A stretch of DNA of 64,000 nt from the NCBI GenBank assembly GCA_025618425.1, contig CM046832.1:69237707-69301706 (forward strand), in the 5' to 3' direction. Of this stretch, positions 60,744 through 64,000 are shown one piece after another. The translations under genes were made by a program, and so were the position numbers. The notes below the pieces were generated by a model. It made no database searches, was not told where the DNA came from, and saw only the letters and a program-made list of their open reading frames with translations. The stretch is from Heliocidaris tuberculata. Lineage: Eukaryota; Echinodermata; Echinoidea; Camarodonta; Echinometridae. Numbering within the stretch: position 1 is the first letter of the stretch; the number at the start of each line of letters is the position of its first letter.

Positions 60744-61092
60744 GTGCTATTATACTATTAATACATGGTTGGGAGTGCGTTAGTGCGATCTGGCAACACA
60801 AAGGTTTTTATCGTGGTGTACTAATACACGAGGCGTAGCCGAGTGTGTTAGACACCACGATAAAAACCTGCGTGTTGCTGGATCGCACTAACGCACGAAC
60901 TAACAACCATGTATTAATAGTTTTATAAAACGGGTCTACAATTTTAGTGTTTTCTTACAATCTTAGTGTTTGATCCGGATTAGCCGTGCGTTAGTCCCCT
61001 CACTGTGCATAATCACTTTTTTTTTGCACGGTCACGTGGTGTTATTTGACCAATCAGGATGGCTACATTCTTGAACCCGTTTTATAATAGCT
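60744..61092. mobile_element. Nested inverted-repeat element
   Basis: Outer ends GTGCTATTATA and, reverse-complemented, GAGCTATTATAAAAC. An inner hairpin spans about 60757-60925: ACTATTAATACATGGTTG.., GTGCGTTAGTGCGATC.., GGTTTTTATCGTGGTGT with mirrored right arm. A second GACCCGTTTTATAA / TTATAAAACGGGTC pair encloses 60930-61090. Confidence 0.6.
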
Positions 61093-61150
61093 CATTCAAT
61101 ATGAATGATTTTGAAACAAACCAATGTGCCAGCAGAGATAAGCACTTTAA

Positions 61151-61516
61151 AGATAAAGTTGAGTTGTGAAAGAAACTGTCTCAAAGCAATTGGGAAAGGC
61201 TGATCATGTCTTCATAAGAATTGGTATACAATGTGAGGTTTTGGAATCATCAAATTGATAAAAAAATTGACCCAATCTTGATGAAAAGCATGTGCACTGC
61301 ACACAGAAACAGGTACATGGGACTGCACACACATGTGGCATGACTGTTTGCCCCTGAACACTTCAGCTATTTCTCATCATATTTTGAATATAAGGTCATT
61401 TGAAGAACAATCCTTTTCAGGGGACATTTCTACTATAATGTTCTTCCAAACCGACATAAAAGGAACAAGAAAGCTCACAAATAATTTTTCACCATTGCCA
61501 GACCTCAACTTTCTCT
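61151..61516 (+). mobile_element. TTAA MITE (AGATAAAGTTGAG family), copy C, intact
   Basis: TTAA at 61147-61150 and 61517-61520. Ends AGATAAAGTTGAG and, reverse-complemented, AGAGAAAGTTGAG. 366 bp, uninterrupted. It is the reference for the split copy A and inverted copy B. Confidence 0.85.
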
Positions 61517-62007
61517 TTAATAGTTCAGGGTGCCTTACTTGACAAGGAACACAAAGTCTAGCCATTAGTGCTGTGACTACTAGCACTTTACTACATATCA
61601 CTGACTTGTCTAAAATGTAATGTTGTGTGGTAATGGAGGTCGAACTTAGTTCCTTGGAACCAGTTTTTTAATTCTATTTTTATTCATAAATATTCTGGTT
61701 TCTTGAGAAGTGATAGGGCTTCATGTATTGTACTATGTAAACAGATTATGAATGTTGTCAAAATTAATGAAAGAAATTAAATGTTAATTTCAATTCAATT
61801 GAATGTATAACTCATGACATCTCTTCATGTATAATATTAAAATATTTGGAATATCTAAAGTCACAAAGTCCACAACAAAAACAGATTACATCTCAAACAA
61901 TAATACCAAGTTTCTAACTTTGTTAATACACACAGAAAAGGAATAAGGAAATGTCAAATGGAAGGAAGAGAATGAAATATATACAAGTGATCAGCCTGTG
62001 TACTTAC

Positions 62008-62150
62008 TTTTCATATCTGACCCACTGACTTGTCTCTTTAGACTCCACCATTTGGATCTCAGCCACTGTGGTGACCTTACACTCTTCCAATTCTTGGCAA
62101 TATCCTCCCAGTCTATGTCACTCTCTTCTTCCACTCCTGTATCACCAATT
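62008..62150 (-). CDS. DMTF1: DMTF1 exon: third Myb-like repeat
   Basis: After joining to the previous exon (split Arg codon) the exon reads IGDTGVEEESDIDWEDIAKN then WKSVRSPQWLRSKWWSLKRQ and VSGSDMK. The block RSPQWLRSKWW is diagnostic of DMTF1's third Myb-like repeat. Acceptor GGTTTTCAG and donor AAAA|GTAAGTA are both close to consensus. Length is 143 bp, entering in phase 2 and leaving in phase 1. It was missed by simple ORF finding because of its short length. Confidence 0.93.
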
Positions 62151-62640
62151 CTGAAAACCACAAACATTCAAATAAACAAAAATACTTACACCAAAACTAC
62201 CAAACAAGTTATAAAAGTGTCACTACTATTAAACAGAGATTTGTGGTCTTACTAATCTTCTATCGATACAAATGAATCAAAATTGTCTCCTAAAATAGTT
62301 AAATAGGGTGATGAGTTCACAACAGATTTGGGGATTTATTTTTTATTAGCAAGGTTTATAATGTCTAATTTATCTTATATTATACAAGTCATGTTACTCT
62401 TATTATATATGAACAAAAACAAACTTTTTCTGTAAAATAGAGAATATTAAAGGAAACAATATTTACATATTCATTACAATTTCATGTGAGAGTATGAGTG
62501 ATGTAAACTTTTTTTCAGGAGTAATAAATGTTAAATTCAACTAAAATGAACTCAAATTAGTTGATTCATCAATTATTCTGTTATCACATGATATAACGCT
62601 ACTAAACTCTAAATAAGCAAATGACCACCATGATAATTAC

Positions 62641-62869
62641 CGATTTATTAAAGTGAGCTCATCTGTCCTGCTCCATTCTGAGCCTCCAGTTTGTTTCCAG
62701 TTGAGGTAGTTAAGCCATTTTGCCCTGCATTGTTTCTCTGTTCTAGTGACTACCTTATCAGCTACCTGTGACCATGAGATACCTGTGGTCACACTCTCGC
62801 CAGGCTGGGCTCCGGACAGAGAGAAGACTGCATCGGTCAGGAGCCTCTCTTCATCCGCTGTCCACTTAC
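62641..62869 (-). CDS. DMTF1: DMTF1 exon: second Myb-like repeat
   Basis: The translation runs GKWTADEERLL, then VSWSQ-like GISWSQVADKV, then TRTEKQCRAKWLNYLNWKQT and GGSEWSRTDELTLINR. This is the second, most conserved Myb-like repeat of DMTF1, with the spaced tryptophans of the Myb fold (GKW, ISW, KW, LNW). The acceptor is CTTATAG|GTAAGTGG and the donor AATCG|GTAATT. Length is 229 bp; it starts in phase 1 and ends in phase 2, compatible with both neighbours. Reading frame and motif order leave little doubt about family. The open frame extends past the acceptor into intron, but the conserved part starts at the Gly-Lys-Trp. Confidence 0.95.
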
Positions 62870-63166
62870 CTATAAGTACATGTATAAGGAATACATGATG
62901 AGTGTAGAACATACCATTTTCAGGATTGCAGGCAAATCTATCTATTATAACCACCGAAAAGAAACAGGAAAATTGCCACTGCAGACAGGTGGCCTTTGCA
63001 GGTAGGTTAGAACACACCTTTCTTCTTTAAGGGACACAAAATATAGGTGACCACTATCGACAGGTGGTCTTTATTGAGAGGCGGCCACTATTAAGACAGG
63101 TATGACTTAGATTTGTCTAATGTTTTATTATGAAATACAGCTGTTCAAACATTGTACAAGTTCGGG

Positions 63167-63552
63167 GGTACTCGTTTTTTCGAAGGTTCACAATTCCGAA
63201 GACTCATAATTCCTAAACACAAATTTCTTATAGCACGGGTTCATAATTAGAAAAATGAAAATGGGTTCATAATTCTGAACATTTGATGCATTACTCCTAA
63301 GGTTCATTATTCCGAAGGTTCGTAATGCTGAAAATGAAAAAAGGGGTTTATAAATCCGAAGGTTCATAATTTAAAAAAACATGCAATAGAGCCCTATATA
63401 ACTTTTTGGCATTTCGAACCTTCGAAAATATGAACCCTTTTTCATTTTTGGAATTATGAACCCTATTGCATTTTCAGAATTACAAACCCTATTTAATTTT
63501 CGTAATTACGAACTGTCGGAGTAACAAACCTTTGGAAAAATGACATGTAACC
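63167..63552. mobile_element. Foldback-like element of GGTTCATAATTCCGAA motifs
   Basis: Left half repeats AAGGTTCACAATTCCGAAG, GGGTTCATAATTCTGAA, AAGGTTCATTATTCCGAAGG; right half holds the reverse complement (TTTCGAACCTTCGAAAATAT, GGAATTATGAACCCTATT, CAGAATTACAAACCC). No coding capacity. Lies in the DMTF1 intron between the first and second Myb-repeat exons. Confidence 0.65.
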
Positions 63553-63873
63553 TCAGGTTCTGAGCTCTGATATTTTGCTAACACAAACACTTCATATTTC
63601 AATGTACAATAACTTGTTTCTTCTCTGGTTACATGGTGAAGAATTTTTAAATCAGCTCTTCCAAATAATTGAATATCCTATTTTAAAACATTAAACTGCA
63701 TAGTATTACTAACTGGCAATTATTACAGTGTCATTTGAGCCTCATGAAAGTTTTAGACAAGCCATTCACTATGAAAATAGAGATCCCATTTCTTTTATAT
63801 ATTGCAACATGTCAAAATGGGAAGAAACCCTGCTATATTATACAAGGAAAATACATGAGCTACAGATCATTAC

Positions 63874-63983
63874 CTCTATTGCAAAAATCTTTGAGAAGTC
63901 TGAATTTGTCCTTGACTGATGAAGCACTACGACCCATCTCAGCCCCAATGAAGGCCCAGTCATTGCCATGCTTAGCTCTTAAC
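63874..63983 (-). CDS. DMTF1: DMTF1 exon: end of first Myb-like repeat
   Basis: This is the first DMTF1 exon seen in the window, on the minus strand. The reading LRAKHGNDWAFIGAEMGRSA followed by SSVKDKFRLLKDFCNR matches the first Myb-like DNA-binding repeat of vertebrate DMTF1 almost position for position, including the GNDW, IG.. and GRSASSVKD blocks. The acceptor is TTTTCCTGGTAG and the donor GAG|GTAATG. The exon begins with the last base of a split codon, probably Glu, and ends in phase 1, which joins the next exon as Gly-Lys-Trp. DMTF1 is a nuclear transcription factor that in mammals binds D-type cyclins and activates ARF. The start codon and acidic N-terminus lie beyond 64000. Confidence 0.9.
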
Positions 63984-64000
63984 CTACCAGGAAAACAGAT

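Overview
This window looks like nuclear DNA of a marine invertebrate, most likely a deuterostome and best guess a sea urchin. It is AT-rich, has widely spaced short exons, contains many TACATGTA-type motifs and homopolymer C/G tracts, and is dense in DNA transposons. It also holds an L2/CR1-type retrotransposon with an N-terminal 2A-like motif, a feature reported from sea urchins and other marine invertebrates. Species was not determined; there are no bacterial features.

One host gene is recognised. The minus strand carries the orthologue of DMTF1 (cyclin-D-binding Myb-like transcription factor 1), entering at 64000 and running towards lower coordinates. Eight exons with matching intron phases are well supported: 63874-63983, 62641-62869, 62008-62150, 60399-60557, 58091-58245, 57371-57509, 46693-46859 and 32768-32918. 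Three more C-terminal exons are plausible and keep the phase: 28096-28175, 27665-27793 and 24517-24789. The N-terminal exons lie beyond the window. The gene spans at least 39 kb, and its introns are filled with transposons.

Layout by region. 1-3.6 kb: intergenic, with a telomere-like dispersed repeat and a MITE. 3.6-7.5 kb: degraded L2/CR1-like element with 2A-like leader, endonuclease and reverse transcriptase. 7.6-8.5 kb: TTAA-flanked MITE split by a younger 389-bp element. 8.5-19 kb: mostly non-coding, with MITEs, a four-copy E-box palindrome array and microsatellites. 19.4-22 kb: hairpin repeats, a pyrimidine minisatellite and an internally deleted non-LTR element. 25.7-26.1 kb: solo LTR. 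33-34 kb: 1-kb TIR element with a TATA box and mini-ORF. 41.7-42.9 kb: TIR element with an exon-like ORF. 43-64 kb: foldback-like elements, a hAT-like element with 8-bp TSD, a 147-bp tandem array inside a TTAA element, and a Kolobok-like element with a broken THAP domain.

The main theme is a DMTF1 locus whose introns have been colonised by TTAA-target DNA transposons (Kolobok/T2-like) and by foldback elements whose arms are made from element-specific short motifs. All calls come from reading the sequence by eye; family names without a database search are inference.
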